A DNA stretch of 64,000 bases from JALYXS01 sp051003795 (GCA_051003795.1 JBPCKZ010000244.1:4832-68831), one strand, 5' to 3'. Positions 8,843 to 17,135 are shown, numbered from the stretch's first letter. Notes: generated by a model from the letters alone, not told the origin. Numbers and translations are program-made.

Positions 8843-11800
8843 TTAGAATCTCACGCGGCCGCTGAGCAGGATCTGCCGGCCGCCCTGATCGGCCAAATTC
8901 TGATTCTGTCCGAAGGAGGGACTGCTCAGGTTCGTGACCGGGTTCAGGAAGTTCCGGTGATTGAAAATATCGAAGAACTCACCCCGGAATTCCAACGCCA
9001 CGCGCTCGGTGATGGCGACCTTCTTGATAAGCGTAAGGTTCTGGTTGTCCAAGCCAGGGCCGCGGAAGGTATTCTTGCCGAGGTTGCCGAAGGTCACTTG
9101 CGAATCCGCCAAAGGCAAGCCGCTGGGATTCAGGTGAGTCACGACAATACCCGTGCCATTCAGCGGTGTTGTGAACGTCCGGTAATCGTGCGAAACCGGG
9201 TCCAGTGTAACCGTGCCATTGGGGTTGTAGTCGGGACGCGCGGCGGTGCTGCCCACGCCGTAGGTATCCACCCCCGTCAGTATGGTGAACGGCTGGCCCG
9301 ACTGGGCTTCCGTGAACCCGTTCAGGGTCCAGCCTCCGAAAGTGCGGCGGAAGAGGCCGTTGCCTAGCACGCCGTGATTGAACCAGGGCACGTCGTAGTT
9401 GAAGAACACCACGTAGCGATGCTTGCGGTCGAATGCCGAGAGGCCATACTCGCTATGGTAATCATTGAAGTTTTGCGGAATCTGCGGACTGCCCGCCGTG
9501 ATCGCGCTGACCCCTAGCGATTCGTCGTTGTTACTCATGTTCTTGCTGTAGGTGTAGTTGAAACCAACAAGAAGGCCACGGCTTAGCCGCTTATCGACCT
9601 TGACATAAACGGCGTTGTAGTTTCCGATGGCGTTGGACTCGATCAGAACGCGCGACCCATACTGGGGAAACAACCGGCGGGCCTGCGTGGTAGGGATAGC
9701 GTTCGGGCTGCCGGCAGCGATCACCATGGCCGCCTGAGCGGCCGTCAGAGTGCTTGGATTTGCCTGGGACTGATCGATGCCGTGATACGAACGCGACCCG
9801 GTGTAGCCAATTTCGAGAACGTAGTCGCGTTTGATTTGCCGCTGGATGGAAGCGCTGTAAAAGTGAGTGGTGGGCGCTTGCAGGTTGGCGGGGCTATTCA
9901 CGAATGTCGCCAGCGGTTTGAATCCAGGCGCCGTGCCGCGGACCAGATTCGGGAACTGGTTCACAAGGTCGGCCTGTTGCGAAAGCAAGGAAACCACCCG
10001 CGGATAGTTGCTTCCGTTAACCGTCAGAATGTTATAGAACAGGAAGTCGTAAGCTATCCCATATCCGCCGCGAAATACCGTTACCCCATCGCCAAAAATT
10101 TTCCCGAGCAGTCCATCTTGAAATGACGGGCTATAAGCCAATCCGGCGCGCGGAGCCCAATTATTACTGTCCGCCGTTGCGGGACCGGGAACTCTCGTCG
10201 CCCGGATCGCCGGGTCGGTTGCGCCGAAAAATCCGAAAGGCGCATTCGCGTATTCGTACCGGATTCCGAGATTCAATGTCAGATTCTTGGAAACCTTGAG
10301 ATCGTCTTGGAAAAAGTAGCCCTGTTGAATCTGACGGGCATCGAAGCTCGCCGTGTTTAAGGCCAAGGCGAGAGTCGCGGGTTGATTGTTGATATAGTCG
10401 GCGAAATTATTGAAGGTGTAGGTCCCTTTGGAATCGAAGGCCGCGACGTTGAAGAGCCGCTGGCGCACTATGTTGCCACCGAATTTCAACGTATGCCGCC
10501 CGAGAGTATATGACGCCGTGTCAAGCCACTGGAATTCGTTGGTGGTGCGGCCCTGGGGGAAGTTTGAAGCGCCTCCGATGGAAAATGCCCCGTTGATGCT
10601 CGTTGCGGGGTCGGTAGGATCGTTTTCCGGAAATCCAAGAACGCTGCGGATGAATGCGACGCTAAACTGATTCGTCAGCGCGGGCGAAAAAACGTGCGTA
10701 TCGCTAATCACGTGGTTTTGACGCCGGATTACCTGCGCGGCGCTGAAGAGGGTTCCGAACTGTAAGTTGCTGGTCACATCCGGCTGGTTGCGATCGTCTA
10801 CCGTGGACCGGAAATAAACGCTATCCCGAGCGCTCGCCACCCAATCGACTCTGGACGTGCCAAGCCAGAAGACGTAGGGATTTGCGAGAGCAATGTTCAC
10901 GCTGCCGAACGGGATGGCAACGCCGTTCACCGTTACGTTTCTGTTGTTGAAAAAGCCGGGGTTCCCAGCGTAGATGGACGGCAAAAATTTGATGGCGTTC
11001 AGAGCCGCGGTCCGGGCCGCCGCGGTCTCGCCGGCCGCCAAAGGCACGCTCCCAAGCAAAGCAAAACCCGCGAGCGTGGGAATGGTTGCGGAGGTAGCAT
11101 TTCCGGCGCTCGGAGCTTCGGCGCGCCGGTCGGTTTCCGCGTTTGCGAAGAAGAATAATCGATTCTTCAAAACCGGTCCGCCTAGACTACCGCCTACCTG
11201 GTTCTGATCGAAACGCGGCGTGCTCGTCAGCCCGTTGCGTTTGTTCGGCAGCGTCACCGGAATCAGCGAATTGCCTTGCCAATACTCGTAAGCCTCGCCG
11301 TGGAATGCGTTCGTTCCGCTTCTTGTAATCACCTGGAGCTGACCGCCGCTGTTCCGGCCGAACTCGGCCGAGTAGGCTTGTGTCTGCACCTGAAACTCAC
11401 CGGTGGCTTCCGGCGTCACGCGGTTGTTGCTTAACGTGACGCTGGCATCGTTATTGTCGATACCGTCCAGCAAAAAGTCGTTGTTACGGGCGCGTTGACC
11501 GTTCACCGAAATTCCGGTTGAACCGGGGCCGCGAGTTGCCGTGGGCGCTAGCAGCGCGAGCTGATTGACGTCCCGGGTACCGGAGGTAGTGGCGACGTTC
11601 GAAATAAAGGTTTGCGAAAGCGTGCGCTCTATGGTGGCAGTGCTTTTCGAGAGTTCCACGCCGGGCGGGGTGTCTTGCACTTCAATCGCGTTCGACGTCG
11701 TGGCGAGCGCAAGCTTCTGATTAAGGGTGACTTCCTGCGAAGTAGTTACGACGATATTGTTGACCTTCGTTTCCCCGAAGCCAGGCGACACAAAGGTGAG

Positions 11801-12028
11801 GTTATAAACACCGGGATCGACACCAGGGAAACGGTAAAATCCGTCCGAGTTGGTCGTGGTGGTGCGCTCGATGTTTGTCGCCATGTTGACGATAGTTACT
11901 GTGGTTCCCGTGATTACGGCCCCAGACGGATCGGAAACGGAGCCGAGAATGGTACCCCGCGTAAGTTGCGCCGCCGCGGCGACGGTGAAAAGCAGCGTAA
12001 ATGCGAAAAGCCTAATTGAATTTTTCAA
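8843..12028 (-). CDS. TonB-dependent receptor with N-terminal carboxypeptidase-regulatory domain
   Basis: The protein of about 1061 residues has a signal peptide (KNSIRLFAFTLLFTVAAAAQ), a Cna-B/CarboxypepD-reg-like domain (about residues 22-110, with GTILGSVSDPSGAVITGTT), a plug domain (NGQRARNNDFLLDGIDNND) and a long barrel ending in phenylalanine (LLSGRVRF), as expected for BAM-inserted proteins. Such receptors are very numerous in Solibacter-type Acidobacteria and are assumed to import glycans or other large substrates; the substrate here is unknown. The start is uncertain. A TTG at 12028 lies four bases after GAGGGA and gives the cleanest signal peptide, while an in-frame TTG at 12040 is the alternative. 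No TonB-system partner is adjacent. Confidence 0.88.
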   Translation of the reverse strand: MKNSIRLFAFTLLFTVAAAAQLTRGTILGSVSDPSGAVITGTTVTIVNMATNIERTTTTNSDGFYRFPGVDPGVYNLTFVSPGFGETKVNNIVVTTSQEVTLNQKLALATTSNAIEVQDTPPGVELSKSTATIERTLSQTFISNVATTSGTRDVNQLALLAPTATRGPGSTGISVNGQRARNNDFLLDGIDNNDASVTLSNNRVTPEATGEFQVQTQAYSAEFGRNSGGQLQVITRSGTNAFHGEAYEYWQGNSLIPVTLPNKRNGLTSTPRFDQNQVGGSLGGPVLKNRLFFFANAETDRRAEAPSAGNATSATIPTLAGFALLGSVPLAAGETAAARTAALNAIKFLPSIYAGNPGFFNNRNVTVNGVAIPFGSVNIALANPYVFWLGTSRVDWVASARDSVYFRSTVDDRNQPDVTSNLQFGTLFSAAQVIRRQNHVISDTHVFSPALTNQFSVAFIRSVLGFPENDPTDPATSINGAFSIGGASNFPQGRTTNEFQWLDTASYTLGRHTLKFGGNIVRQRLFNVAAFDSKGTYTFNNFADYINNQPATLALALNTASFDARQIQQGYFFQDDLKVSKNLTLNLGIRYEYANAPFGFFGATDPAIRATRVPGPATADSNNWAPRAGLAYSPSFQDGLLGKIFGDGVTVFRGGYGIAYDFLFYNILTVNGSNYPRVVSLLSQQADLVNQFPNLVRGTAPGFKPLATFVNSPANLQAPTTHFYSASIQRQIKRDYVLEIGYTGSRSYHGIDQSQANPSTLTAAQAAMVIAAGSPNAIPTTQARRLFPQYGSRVLIESNAIGNYNAVYVKVDKRLSRGLLVGFNYTYSKNMSNNDESLGVSAITAGSPQIPQNFNDYHSEYGLSAFDRKHRYVVFFNYDVPWFNHGVLGNGLFRRTFGGWTLNGFTEAQSGQPFTILTGVDTYGVGSTAARPDYNPNGTVTLDPVSHDYRTFTTPLNGTGIVVTHLNPSGLPLADSQVTFGNLGKNTFRGPGLDNQNLTLIKKVAITERVALEFRGEFFDIFNHRNFLNPVTNLSSPSFGQNQNLADQGGRQILLSGRVRF

Positions 12029-12168
12029 CGGATCCCTCAAGAATGCAGCAAAAAAAGTTTTAGTTTATCCAAGGATGGCAATGTAGTGGCCATTCGAGCG
12101 GGCTTTAGATTCAATATTTTCTGGCGGCCCGATATACGAAAGTGGATTGCCGCACGGATCGTTATGAA

Positions 12169-12558
12169 TTATGAAATCATCGGAACCGGCCCGGGATACC
12201 GTGCCACTTTTGAATCCACCGTAAGCAACGTAACGCCTGCAGCGAGTGCCTGCGCCACCAGCATTCGGTCGAATGGATCTTTGTGAATCGGCGGCAGGAT
12301 ATCGAGCCCCACGGCGTGTTCGCTCGTAATCGCCAGCTCGCTATATCCGTTATCGAGAAGCCCCCTTCGGAGCAGCCGGGGCTCCACGCGGAAGTCCTCC
12401 CGCCCCAGTCCACGCTTGATCGCGATTTCCCAAAGACTCGCCGCGCTGAATAGCAGCTCGTTTTCGGAATTGTCGAGCAATTTTCGCGCGGGGCCGGGCA
12501 AGCGGTCCGGCTGCCCGGCTGCCCACAGAAGCAAATGCATATCGAGCAGCAGTTTCAT
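12169..12558 (-). CDS. PIN-domain toxin, VapC-like
   Basis: The 129-residue protein has the PIN-fold acidic pattern: LLLDMHLLLWA at the start, SAASLWEIAIK with a conserved Glu, DPFDRMLVAQA and LLTVDSK. PIN toxins of type II modules are Mg-dependent ribonucleases. The first acidic motif reads LDMHLLLWA, which matches the LDTHxxLWW-type subgroup with Met in place of Thr. Its ATG overlaps the antitoxin stop (ATGA at 12555-12558), the usual arrangement of a two-gene toxin-antitoxin operon. The RNA target cannot be inferred. Confidence 0.88.
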   Translation of the reverse strand: MKLLLDMHLLLWAAGQPDRLPGPARKLLDNSENELLFSAASLWEIAIKRGLGREDFRVEPRLLRRGLLDNGYSELAITSEHAVGLDILPPIHKDPFDRMLVAQALAAGVTLLTVDSKVARYPGPVPMIS

Positions 12559-12794
12559 CCATTGCCGCCGAATAGCCGCTCAATTTCTCCCTCTCCCATC
12601 CGGTCGAAGTCGTCGGGCACGGCGATCTCTCCAGCCAGGAAACCCACGCGCCGCTTCGATTTCGGAGTGTCTATCGGCATCACCTTCACAAGCGGTTTCC
12701 CGGCTTTGGCGATTATGAAGGATTCACCCTTTACGGCTTTTTCGAGGAGCCGCGACAATTGGGTCTTGGCTTCGTGAATGTTAACGGTCTGCAT
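12555..12794 (-). CDS. Antitoxin, Phd/YefM family
   Basis: The 79-residue protein starts MQTVNIHEAKTQLSRLLEKA and continues GESFIIAKAGKPLVKVMP, the standard N-terminal DNA-binding fold of Phd/YefM antitoxins. A charged tail (DFDRMGEGEIERLFGG) probably wraps the PIN toxin. It is the first gene of the pair and overlaps the toxin by four bases. Family members repress their own promoter, and a candidate operator of two direct repeats lies 13 bases upstream of the start. Confidence 0.88.
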   Translation of the reverse strand: MQTVNIHEAKTQLSRLLEKAVKGESFIIAKAGKPLVKVMPIDTPKSKRRVGFLAGEIAVPDDFDRMGEGEIERLFGGNG

Positions 12795-12806
12795 GTTACC
12801 CCAGTA

Positions 12807-12830
12807 CTTAGTCTACTCGACTTAGTCTAC
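12807..12830. repeat. Two 11-bp direct repeats upstream of the antitoxin (candidate operator)
   Basis: The sequence ACTTAGTCTAC occurs at 12807-12816 (first base 12806 or 12807 depending on framing) and again at 12820-12830, 13 bases apart, just upstream of the antitoxin start at 12794. Phd-type antitoxins bind short repeated sites at their own promoters, so this is a plausible autoregulation site. It has not been compared with other loci. Confidence 0.45.
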
Positions 12831-12864
12831 ATGGGAATGGCCGATTTGACAATTGCATTCCCAT
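12831..12864. promoter_or_regulatory. 9-bp inverted repeat around a TTGACA box upstream of rplM
   Basis: ATGGGAATG at 12831-12839 is exactly complementary to CATTCCCAT at 12856-12864, separated by 16 bases. A TTGACA hexamer at 12846-12851 lies in the spacer and could be the -35 box of an rplM promoter. The -10 region near 12869 is weak (CTAGCC). The dyad could be a binding site for a regulator of rplM or of the divergent toxin-antitoxin genes. Confidence 0.35.
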
Positions 12865-12911
12865 TTCGCTAGCCTGAATTGGTAGAAAACAAATAGCGGA
12901 GACGTGTGTTC

Positions 12912-13409
12912 ATGAGTACTCAGTTCCCGTCGAAGGATGGGATCATCCGGCAATGGCATATTTTGGACGCGAATGACGCAGTCCTTGGCAAGCTTGCGAG
13001 CCACGCGGCGCGTCTGTTGATGGGGAAACACAAGCCGTCCTTCACGCCGTTTCTCGATACCGGCGATCATGTGATCGTCGTCAACGCGGCGAAGGTCAAG
13101 CTGACGGGCAAGAAAGAAGAGAACAAGATTTACCGCCACTTCACCGGTTACCCCGGCGGATTGGTCGAAATGGGAGTTGCGCGGGTGCGCGCCACCCGGC
13201 CGACTCGCATGGTGGAAGACGCCATCTCGGGCATGCTGCCCAAGACGAAGCTCGGCAAGCAGATGTACCGCAAACTCAAAGTGTACGCGGGCGACAAGCA
13301 CCCGCACGCGGCCCAGAAGCCGGTGGCAATGGGGCTTTCCTCGGGCAAGAAAGACTCGGGCAAGAAAGACTCGGGCAAGAAAGAAGGGATCCAACTTGGC
13401 AGCAGCTAA
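12912..13409 (+). CDS. rplM: 50S ribosomal protein L13
   Basis: The 165-residue L13 has the family pattern: W-H-I-L-D-A near the start, GKLASHAARLLMGKHKP, GDHVIVVNA, KIYRHFTGYPGG and MYRKLKVYAGDKHPH. It is a primary binder of 23S rRNA in the large subunit. It runs about 20 residues longer than typical L13 (142-147 aa) because the C-terminus carries three copies of SGKKD/E. A GGAG lies 10 bases before the ATG at 12912; an in-frame GTG at 12906 is the alternative start. Its stop overlaps the start of rpsI, the classical L13-S9 pair. Confidence 0.96.
   Translation: MSTQFPSKDGIIRQWHILDANDAVLGKLASHAARLLMGKHKPSFTPFLDTGDHVIVVNAAKVKLTGKKEENKIYRHFTGYPGGLVEMGVARVRATRPTRMVEDAISGMLPKTKLGKQMYRKLKVYAGDKHPHAAQKPVAMGLSSGKKDSGKKDSGKKEGIQLGSS
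13341..13385 (+). repeat. 15-bp tandem repeat, three copies, inside the 3' end of rplM
   Basis: TCGGGCAAGAAAGAC is repeated at 13341, 13356 and 13371, the third copy differing in its last base. It encodes SGKKD-SGKKD-SGKKE, a basic tail added to L13. The repeat keeps frame and sits directly before the ribosome site of rpsI (AAGAAGGGA, 13381-13389). Confidence 0.85.
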
Positions 13410-13797
13410 AATCGTGCAATATCTTGGAACCGGGCGCCGCAAGAAAGCGATTGCCCGCGTATTTTTACGCCTCGGCAATGGCGCCATTACGGTGAACGGG
13501 AGGACCCTCGAAAATTATTTCCCCACCGAAGCGTCGCGCGTTCCCGTGCGGGAAGCGCTTTTGGCGACGGAGACGACGGGCAAATTCGATATCCTCGTGC
13601 TCGCTCGCGGCGGCGGCGTGAATGGCCAAGCCGATGCGATCCGCCTCGGTTTATCGCGCGCGCTGGTCGAATTCGATGGCGAACTGCGATCGCCGCTCAA
13701 GAAATTGGGTTACCTGACGCGCGACGCGCGTACCCGCGAACGCAAGAAGTACGGCCAAAAGGGCGCCCGTAAACGCTTCCAATTCTCGAAGCGCTAA
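13396..13797 (+). CDS. rpsI: 30S ribosomal protein S9
   Basis: The 133-residue protein shows the S9 pattern: YLGTGRRKKAIARVFL, NGRTLENYFP, GGGVNGQADAIRLGLSRAL and the basic C-terminal tail ending KRFQFSKR, which reaches the P-site tRNA. The start is a TTG at 13396, seven bases after AAGAAGGGA. It overlaps the last 14 bases of rplM in another frame, so the two are probably translationally coupled. The frame stays open upstream of the TTG, but the extra residues are out-of-frame rplM. Confidence 0.95.
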   Translation: MAAAKIVQYLGTGRRKKAIARVFLRLGNGAITVNGRTLENYFPTEASRVPVREALLATETTGKFDILVLARGGGVNGQADAIRLGLSRALVEFDGELRSPLKKLGYLTRDARTRERKKYGQKGARKRFQFSKR

Positions 13798-13893
13798 TCG
13801 AAATTGGTTTCGTTATTTGGGTTCGCTTTTGAATTTGTTTCTTTTTCCTCTCGCACGCAAATCTCGCCTTGGACCGTGTGCCTGTAGGTATCC

Positions 13894-13912
13894 GGGGTGC
13901 TACTCGCACCCC
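13894..13912 (+). promoter_or_regulatory. GC-rich hairpin in the rpsB leader
   Basis: GGGGTGC (13894-13900) pairs with GCACCCC (13906-13912) across a five-base loop, within the 146-base gap between rpsI and rpsB. It lies about 20 bases before the AGGAG of rpsB. The rpsB leader carries an autoregulatory structure in some other bacteria, but homology is not shown here. A U-tract does not follow, so it is not a typical terminator. Confidence 0.35.
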
Positions 13913-13943
13913 TCCGGCGTAGTTTCCAACCATAGGAGATAAG

Positions 13944-14843
13944 TTGCCCGCAATTTCAATGAAGGAGTTGCTCGAAGCAGGCGTTCACTTCGGGCACCAG
14001 ACCAAGCGCTGGAATCCGAAAATGAAAGAATACATTTTCGGAGAACGAAACGGCATTTACATCATCGATCTGCAGAAAACCCTCAAGCTTTTCAAGGACG
14101 CAGCTCGTTTTGTCGGCGAAATGGCCGCCCAGGGCAAAAATGTCCTGTTTGTCGGCACCAAGCGCCAAGCTCAGGAAGCCATCACCGAGGAAGCCACCCG
14201 CTGCCGGATGTTCTACGTGAATTCACGCTGGCTCGGCGGCTTGCTGACGAACATGACCACGGTCCAGAAGTCGATCAAGCGCCTCAAGGAGCTCGAGGCG
14301 ATGGCGACCGATGGCGGTTACGCTTCGCGGCCCAAGAAAGAAGTCATCCGCCTGGAGCGCGAGCGCAAGCATTTGGATTCGAACCTGGCCGGCATCAAGG
14401 ATATGCCGGGCCTCCCCGACATTGTGTTCGTGATCGACTCGAACAAGGAAGCGATCGCGGTGAAGGAAGCCCGCCGCCTGGGAATTCCGGTGGTTGCGAT
14501 CGTGGATACGAATTGCGATCCGGACGAAGTCGATTGGGTGATTCCCGGCAACGACGACGCTCTTCGCGCCATCCGCCTGTTCACCAGCAAGATCGCCGAT
14601 TCCGTGATTGAAGGCCGGGCGCTCGCCACCGAGCACGACTTCACCGCCGAAAAGCTGATCACCGACGAGACGCCCGAAGGTGAAGGCACCCCCGAGTACA
14701 CGGCGTACGTCGATCCCAAATACGCCGAGCAAATCATGACCGAGAGCCTGATGGGCGAGGAGCCGGGCGGAAATCATCGCAAGGGCCCGGCATCGGAAAC
14801 CGCGGAACCCGTACCCGAGCCGGCGCTCGAATCCGGCATTTAG
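13944..14843 (+). CDS. rpsB: 30S ribosomal protein S2
   Basis: The 299-residue protein has the S2 signatures: ELLEAGVHFGHQTKRWNPKM, YIFGERNGIYIIDLQKT, NVLFVGTKRQAQ, YVNSRWLGGLLTN, LPDIVFVIDSNKE and GIPVVAIVDTNCDPD. It is longer than many S2 proteins (about 240-260 aa) owing to an acidic, low-complexity C-terminal tail (EPVPEPALESGI). The TTG at 13944 is five bases after AGGAG and is the preferred start; the in-frame ATG at 13959 is possible. It is followed by a long hairpin and then tsf, its usual partner. Confidence 0.95.
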   Translation: MPAISMKELLEAGVHFGHQTKRWNPKMKEYIFGERNGIYIIDLQKTLKLFKDAARFVGEMAAQGKNVLFVGTKRQAQEAITEEATRCRMFYVNSRWLGGLLTNMTTVQKSIKRLKELEAMATDGGYASRPKKEVIRLERERKHLDSNLAGIKDMPGLPDIVFVIDSNKEAIAVKEARRLGIPVVAIVDTNCDPDEVDWVIPGNDDALRAIRLFTSKIADSVIEGRALATEHDFTAEKLITDETPEGEGTPEYTAYVDPKYAEQIMTESLMGEEPGGNHRKGPASETAEPVPEPALESGI

Positions 14844-14852
14844 CACGTTAGT

Positions 14853-14932
14853 AAAACCGCTCCCTTAGGGTCACGGCTCGGTAAGACGTATCCATGCCAA
14901 GTACCCAGCCGTGACCGTAAGGGAGCGGTTTT
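14853..14932 (+). repeat. Long inverted repeat (26-bp arms) between rpsB and tsf
   Basis: The arm 14853-14878 (AAAACCGCTCCCTTAGGGTC and on to 14878) pairs with 14907-14932 at 25 of 26 positions across a 28-base loop. The left arm begins with A residues and the right arm ends in TTTT, so as RNA it could act as a terminator or attenuator, or as a processing or stability element separating rpsB from tsf. Its size and the shared core CCGCTCCCTT, also present in reverse at 8816-8825, suggest a dispersed palindromic repeat rather than a simple terminator. Confidence 0.7.
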
Positions 14933-14963
14933 GTCACAAATTCGAATTCAGGGTAAAACAACT

Positions 14964-15569
14964 ATGGCGGAAATTACCGCACAACTAGTCAAAGAGCTAC
15001 GCGAGCGCACCGGCGCGGGCATGATGGAGTGCAAGAGCGCCCTGGTCGAAGCCAAGGGCGATCTTGCCGAAGCGGAAGTCGTATTGCGGAAGCGCGGCAT
15101 CGCCTCGGCCGGCAAGAAAGCTTCGCGCACGACAAGACAGGGCTTGGTCGCGAGCTACATCCATCACGGCGGACAGGTCGGCGTGCTGATTGAAGTCAAT
15201 TGCGAGTCCGATTTCGTGGCGCGCACGCACGATTTCAAGGAACTGGTCCACGATCTCGCGATGCACGTCGCGGCGGCCGATCCGCAATTCGTCCGCAAGG
15301 AAGACGTGGATGAAGCGGCGCTCGCCAAGGAACGCGACATACAGCGCGCCCGCGCCATCGGCGAGGGCAAACCCGAGAAGGTCGCCGACAAGATTGTCGA
15401 GGGCCGGATGGCCAAGTATTTCGAAGAGGTCTGCCTCTACGAGCAGCCGTTCGTCAAGGAGAACACGCTTTCGGTCGAGCAGGTCATCAAGATGAAGATC
15501 GCCAAGCTGGGCGAGAACATCGCCGTGTCCCGATTTGCACGCTATAAAGTCGGCGACGCGAGCGCTTAA
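14964..15569 (+). CDS. tsf: Elongation factor Ts
   Basis: The 201-residue protein has the EF-Ts N-terminal motif ELRERTGAGMMECKSAL, DLAEAEVVLRKRG and GVLIEVNCESDFVART. It catalyses GDP release from EF-Tu. The length corresponds to the short EF-Ts form, with a single core subdomain. The frame is open upstream into the hairpin, but the ATG at 14964 gives the normal start MAEITAQLVKELR. AGGG at 14950-14953 is only a weak ribosome site. It is followed 12 bases later by pyrH. Confidence 0.95.
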   Translation: MAEITAQLVKELRERTGAGMMECKSALVEAKGDLAEAEVVLRKRGIASAGKKASRTTRQGLVASYIHHGGQVGVLIEVNCESDFVARTHDFKELVHDLAMHVAAADPQFVRKEDVDEAALAKERDIQRARAIGEGKPEKVADKIVEGRMAKYFEEVCLYEQPFVKENTLSVEQVIKMKIAKLGENIAVSRFARYKVGDASA

Positions 15570-15581
15570 GCCGGCCTGCCA

Positions 15582-16289
15582 ATGCCGAAATTCGATCGCA
15601 TCCTTCTGAAGTTGAGCGGCGAGGCGATGGCCGGGCCCGCGTCTTTCGGAATCGATCCCGATCGCGCGAAAGGCCTGGCCTCGGAGGTTGCGGCGATAGC
15701 GGCCGCGGGCGTCGAAACCGGCATCGTGGTTGGCGGCGGGAATATCTTTCGTGGCATCGCGCTCGCCGCCAAGAGAATGGACCGGGTCACCGGCGACCAC
15801 ATGGGGATGCTCGCCACCGTCATCAATTCGCTCGCGCTTCAGGACGCGCTCGAACAGATTGGGGTGCATACGCGCGTGATGAGCGCAATTGAAATGCACC
15901 AGGTGGCGGAGCCGTATATCCGCCGCCGGGCCATCCGGCATCTGGAGAAGGGCCGCGTCGTGATCTTCGCCGCCGGAACTTCAAATCCGTATTTCTCAAC
16001 CGACACGGCAGCCACGCTGCGGGCGCTCGAAATCAAAGCCCAAGTGATCGCCAAAGCCACGAAGGTCGACGGCGTCTACGATATGGACCCCATGAAATTC
16101 CCGCAAGCGGTGATGTACCCGGAGATCACCTACACCGAAGTCCTCGCGCGATCGCTCGGCGTCATGGATTCCACGTCCATCGCGATGTGCCGCGACAACA
16201 AGCTCCCGATTATTGTTTTCAATCTCAATACAAACGGAAATATAATGCGTATGTCGATGGGCGAATCCGTCGGCACCGTAATTCGCTAG
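15582..16289 (+). CDS. pyrH: UMP kinase
   Basis: The 235-residue protein belongs to the amino-acid-kinase fold UMP kinases. It has ILLKLSGEAMAG near the start, IVVGGGNIFRG, MGMLATVINSLALQD and TSNPYFSTDTAATLRA. It phosphorylates UMP to UDP and is typically hexameric and regulated by GTP and UTP. It lies between tsf and frr as in many bacteria, 12 bases after tsf and seven before frr. Confidence 0.95.
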   Translation: MPKFDRILLKLSGEAMAGPASFGIDPDRAKGLASEVAAIAAAGVETGIVVGGGNIFRGIALAAKRMDRVTGDHMGMLATVINSLALQDALEQIGVHTRVMSAIEMHQVAEPYIRRRAIRHLEKGRVVIFAAGTSNPYFSTDTAATLRALEIKAQVIAKATKVDGVYDMDPMKFPQAVMYPEITYTEVLARSLGVMDSTSIAMCRDNKLPIIVFNLNTNGNIMRMSMGESVGTVIR

Positions 16290-16296
16290 CCTCCCA

Positions 16297-16860
16297 ATGG
16301 ACACAATTAAAGAAATTGAAGCTCAGGCCAAGACGCGCATGGAAAAAGCCCTGGGCGATTTGCAGCATGAGATGACAAGCATCCGCACCGGCCGCGCTTC
16401 GGTCAGCGTGCTCGACCATATCCGCGTGGATTATTACGGCACGCCAACGCCGCTCAACCAGCTCGCGAACTTGCATGTTCCCGAGCCGAGCCTGATCACC
16501 GTCCAGCCGTGGGACGTTTCCCAGATTTCCGCGATCGAGAAGGCCATCCGCAGTTCGGACCTGGGCTTCAATCCCGCGAACGACGGAAAGCTCATCCGGC
16601 TCCCCGTTCCCCCGCTCACGCAGGAGCGCCGCAAGGAATTGGTAAAGCGTCTTCACGGCGTCGCCGAGGACCACCGCGTGGCCGTCCGCAATATCCGTCG
16701 CGATTGCAATGAGCATGTGAAGAAACTGCTCAAAGACAAGACCATTGCCGAAGACGATGAACGCGCCGCGCTCGCCGAGATCCAGAAGCTTACCGATACC
16801 TACATGGGCAAGCTCGATGCGGCGGTGAAGACCAAAGAAACCGAAATTATGGCGATTTGA
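16297..16860 (+). CDS. frr: Ribosome recycling factor
   Basis: The 187-residue protein matches RRF along its length: RTGRASVSVLDHIRVDYYGT, TPLNQLANLHVPEP, SDLGFNPANDGKLIRLPVPP, LTQERRKELVK and RNIRRDCNEHVKKLLKD. It splits post-termination ribosomes together with EF-G. It is the last gene of the rplM-to-frr cluster. Gene debris begins four bases after its stop. Confidence 0.96.
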   Translation: MDTIKEIEAQAKTRMEKALGDLQHEMTSIRTGRASVSVLDHIRVDYYGTPTPLNQLANLHVPEPSLITVQPWDVSQISAIEKAIRSSDLGFNPANDGKLIRLPVPPLTQERRKELVKRLHGVAEDHRVAVRNIRRDCNEHVKKLLKDKTIAEDDERAALAEIQKLTDTYMGKLDAAVKTKETEIMAI

Positions 16861-16863
16861 CAG

Positions 16864-16929
16864 TGCCGTCCGGCAGCTTCAGATATTCGTACCAGCTATC
16901 GTCGATAACGTGCTTGGTCCACTTGCCGC
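16864..16929 (-). pseudogene. Fragment of an FG-GAP/VCBS gene with an internal deletion
   Basis: Bases 16864-16895 are identical to 21988-22019 and bases 16891-16929 are identical to 22144-22182, both inside the FG-GAP gene at 21833-22972. The two blocks meet at the shared ACCAG, so this is a copy of that gene region with 124 bases deleted at a five-base microhomology. It has no start, no stop and a broken frame. The perfect match over 66 bases implies a recent copy of this gene or of a close paralogue. Confidence 0.8.
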
Positions 16930-17018
16930 TAGACGTGGTAGGGTGACTCGCAGCCGCTCCGAGTAGAGGACCACGTCGAGATTCATGTCGCGGAGCGCAC
17001 CAAGGGCGCCGAGTGGAC

Positions 17019-17115
17019 TTAATTGTAGACGCCGTTGTGCCAGTGCTGCGCGCCCGACAGGATCATTGCGCGCGGGGAGCACACCCCGGAGGGCGTGTAG
17101 GTCCCGAACAGTTTC
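17019..17115 (-). pseudogene. Short degenerate gene fragment, possibly from a sulfatase
   Basis: Read on the minus strand, this stretch gives TYTPSGVCSPRAM and then ILSGAQHWHNGVYN followed by a stop at 17019-17021. The layout resembles the sulfatase active-site region (C-x-P-S-R followed by a LTG and a Gly-Val-Tyr segment), but the key Ser or Thr before Arg is missing. The fragment is joined in frame-broken fashion to the neighbouring beta-helix fragment. The family assignment is weak. Confidence 0.3.
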
Positions 17116-17135
17116 CGGCCCGCACCCCCAACGGA

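Noticed and set aside
12822..13487. Minus-strand frame of 221 residues across rplM
   Set aside because: It is the antisense shadow of rplM; its repeats RVFLARVFLARVFL are simply the reverse of the SGKKD repeat.
14223..14846. 207-residue minus-strand frame across rpsB
   Set aside because: Antisense shadow of rpsB, with no support of its own.
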